Of a DNA stretch of 5,519 bases, positions 4,787 through 5,519 are shown one piece after another (position 1 is the stretch's first letter; each line of letters opens with the position of its first letter). The translations under genes were made by a program, and so were the position numbers. A model generated the notes under the pieces. It worked only from the letters and a program-made list of their open reading frames with translations, was not told the origin of the DNA and did not search any database. Where the stretch lies: positions 1 to 5,519 of the forward strand of contig DALYLJ010000194.1 of the NCBI GenBank assembly GCA_031976395.1, written 5' to 3'. Source of the DNA: UBA11164 sp002420085. Its GTDB lineage: Bacteria > Pseudomonadota > Gammaproteobacteria > Xanthomonadales > Xanthomonadaceae.

Positions 4787-4847
4787 GCCGCGTTCGTCCG
4801 GTCGTGCCGACGCGCGATCGTCTTTCACATTGAATCCGGAGTCTGTC

Positions 4848-5360
4848 ATGGCCGAAGAAACCGCCGGCAACGGCGCAGCCGCTGAAGCAACCCAGGGCGC
4901 CCAGTTCGCCGTTCAGCGCATCTACCTCAAGGATGTCTCGTTCGAGTCGCCGAATGCACCGCAGATATTCGCTGATCCTGGCTCGCCCCAGCTTCAGCTC
5001 AACATGGGCCAGACCGTCAACAAGGTCGGTGAGGATCTGTTCGACGTCCAACTCACCGTCACCCTGACCTGCAAGATCGAGGACCGCAACGTCTACCTGG
5101 TGGAGGTCAAGCAGGCGGGTCTATTCCTGGCCAAGGGCTTCGAGGAGCGGGCGCTCGATTATGTTCTGGCGACCCAGTGCCCGGCGATCATCTTCCCGTA
5201 TGCCCGGCAGGTGGTCAGCGATCTGATCCAGTCCGGCGGGTTCGCGCCGTTCTACATCCAGCCGCTGAATTTCGATGCGCTCTACCAGGAGCAACTCCGG
5301 CGCCGCGCGCAGGGGCAGCAGGGTGAGATCGATCTGACCGCGAACGTCGGTAACGCCTGA
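4848..5360 (+). CDS. secB: Protein-export chaperone SecB
   Basis: 170 residues (E. coli SecB is 155). SecB is a cytosolic tetrameric chaperone that holds presecretory proteins unfolded and hands them to SecA at the Sec translocon. Seen: the conserved FAVQRIYLKDVSFESPNAP (20-38), the strand-rich middle LFDVQLTVTLTCKIEDRNVY, the segment GFEERALDYVLATQCPAIIFPYARQVVSDL with the highly conserved CP..FPYAR core, and the near C-terminal PLNFDALYQEQL. The extra length is an Ala/Gly/Glu-rich N-terminal tail of about 18 residues and a polar C-terminal tail. ATG 4848 has GGAG six bases upstream. gpsA starts four bases after the TGA, so the two are very probably cotranscribed, as in E. coli. Confidence 0.97.
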   Translation: MAEETAGNGAAAEATQGAQFAVQRIYLKDVSFESPNAPQIFADPGSPQLQLNMGQTVNKVGEDLFDVQLTVTLTCKIEDRNVYLVEVKQAGLFLAKGFEERALDYVLATQCPAIIFPYARQVVSDLIQSGGFAPFYIQPLNFDALYQEQLRRRAQGQQGEIDLTANVGNA

Positions 5361-5364
5361 GCCG

Positions 5365-5519
5365 ATGAGCGCCGGGTCACCGCTCACCATCGCGGTTCTC
5401 GGCGCCGGTTCGTGGGGCACGGCGCTGGCCGCCCTGCTGGCCGGCAATGGTCATGATGTGCGGTTGTGGGGCCGCGATGCCGATGTCGTCGCGGCGATCG
5501 ATCGCGAGCATGTCAATCC
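5365..5519 (+). CDS. gpsA: NAD(P)-dependent glycerol-3-phosphate dehydrogenase, N-terminal part
   Basis: Only the first 51 codons and two further bases lie in the window; the full family is about 330 residues. The enzyme reduces dihydroxyacetone phosphate to sn-glycerol 3-phosphate for phospholipid synthesis, in the cytosol. The N-terminal Rossmann nucleotide-binding motif is unmistakable: IAVLGAGSWGTALAALLAGN (residues 9-28), followed by the second strand DVRLWGRDA (31-39). ATG 5365 lies four bases after the secB stop and has no strong Shine-Dalgarno sequence of its own, suggesting translational coupling to secB. The secB-gpsA order is the usual gammaproteobacterial arrangement. Confidence 0.95.
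   Translation, partial: MSAGSPLTIAVLGAGSWGTALAALLAGNGHDVRLWGRDADVVAAIDREHVN

Overview
The window is GC-rich, tightly packed bacterial chromosome. It most likely comes from a gammaproteobacterium, perhaps of the Xanthomonadales/Chromatiales type. The evidence is the pairing of secB directly with gpsA behind a YibN-type rhodanese, a hemD-hemX pair, a YiiD-type hotdog thioesterase, and strongly GC-biased codon third positions. No rRNA, tRNA, CRISPR array or insertion sequence is visible.

Layout. Positions 1-1996 are read leftward. hemD (uroporphyrinogen-III synthase, 1214-1996) is followed by hemX (HemX membrane protein, 93-1175), and a further gene may begin at 50 and leave the window. From about 2047 everything reads rightward: a YiiD-type thioesterase (2047-2544); a two-gene cassette of an 87-residue basic protein (2621-2884) and a 201-residue protein with a TIR/deoxyribosyltransferase-like look (2927-3532); a small lipoprotein (3668-4078); a membrane-anchored rhodanese of the YibN type (4237-4671); secB (4848-5360); and the first 51 codons of gpsA (5365 to the window end).

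How the genes fit together. hemD and hemX belong to tetrapyrrole synthesis. hemC, often directly upstream of hemD, is absent here, and hemD is divergent from the thioesterase across only 50 bases. The right half is a conserved housekeeping neighbourhood: a rhodanese, the SecB export chaperone, and glycerol-3-phosphate dehydrogenase for phospholipid precursors. secB and gpsA are four bases apart and probably cotranscribed. The cassette at 2621-3532 does not belong functionally to either block and is the most likely accessory insertion.

Regulation. Three promoters upstream of the lipoprotein, yibN and secB look alike: a TGGC-containing -35, 17-18 bases, then an A-rich -10 ending AAT followed by GCC. 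The small basic gene has an extended -10 eight bases before its ATG and may be leaderless. A direct repeat of 16-base period sits just upstream of that promoter. A degenerate 7-base tandem repeat runs into the yibN promoter.

Main candidate for something undescribed: the 2621-3532 pair. It combines a Rossmann-like protein carrying an ELG-x-A motif, as in nucleoside deoxyribosyltransferase/TIR-like enzymes, with a small basic partner. It may be a nucleotide-cleaving effector and its regulator, but that is inference.
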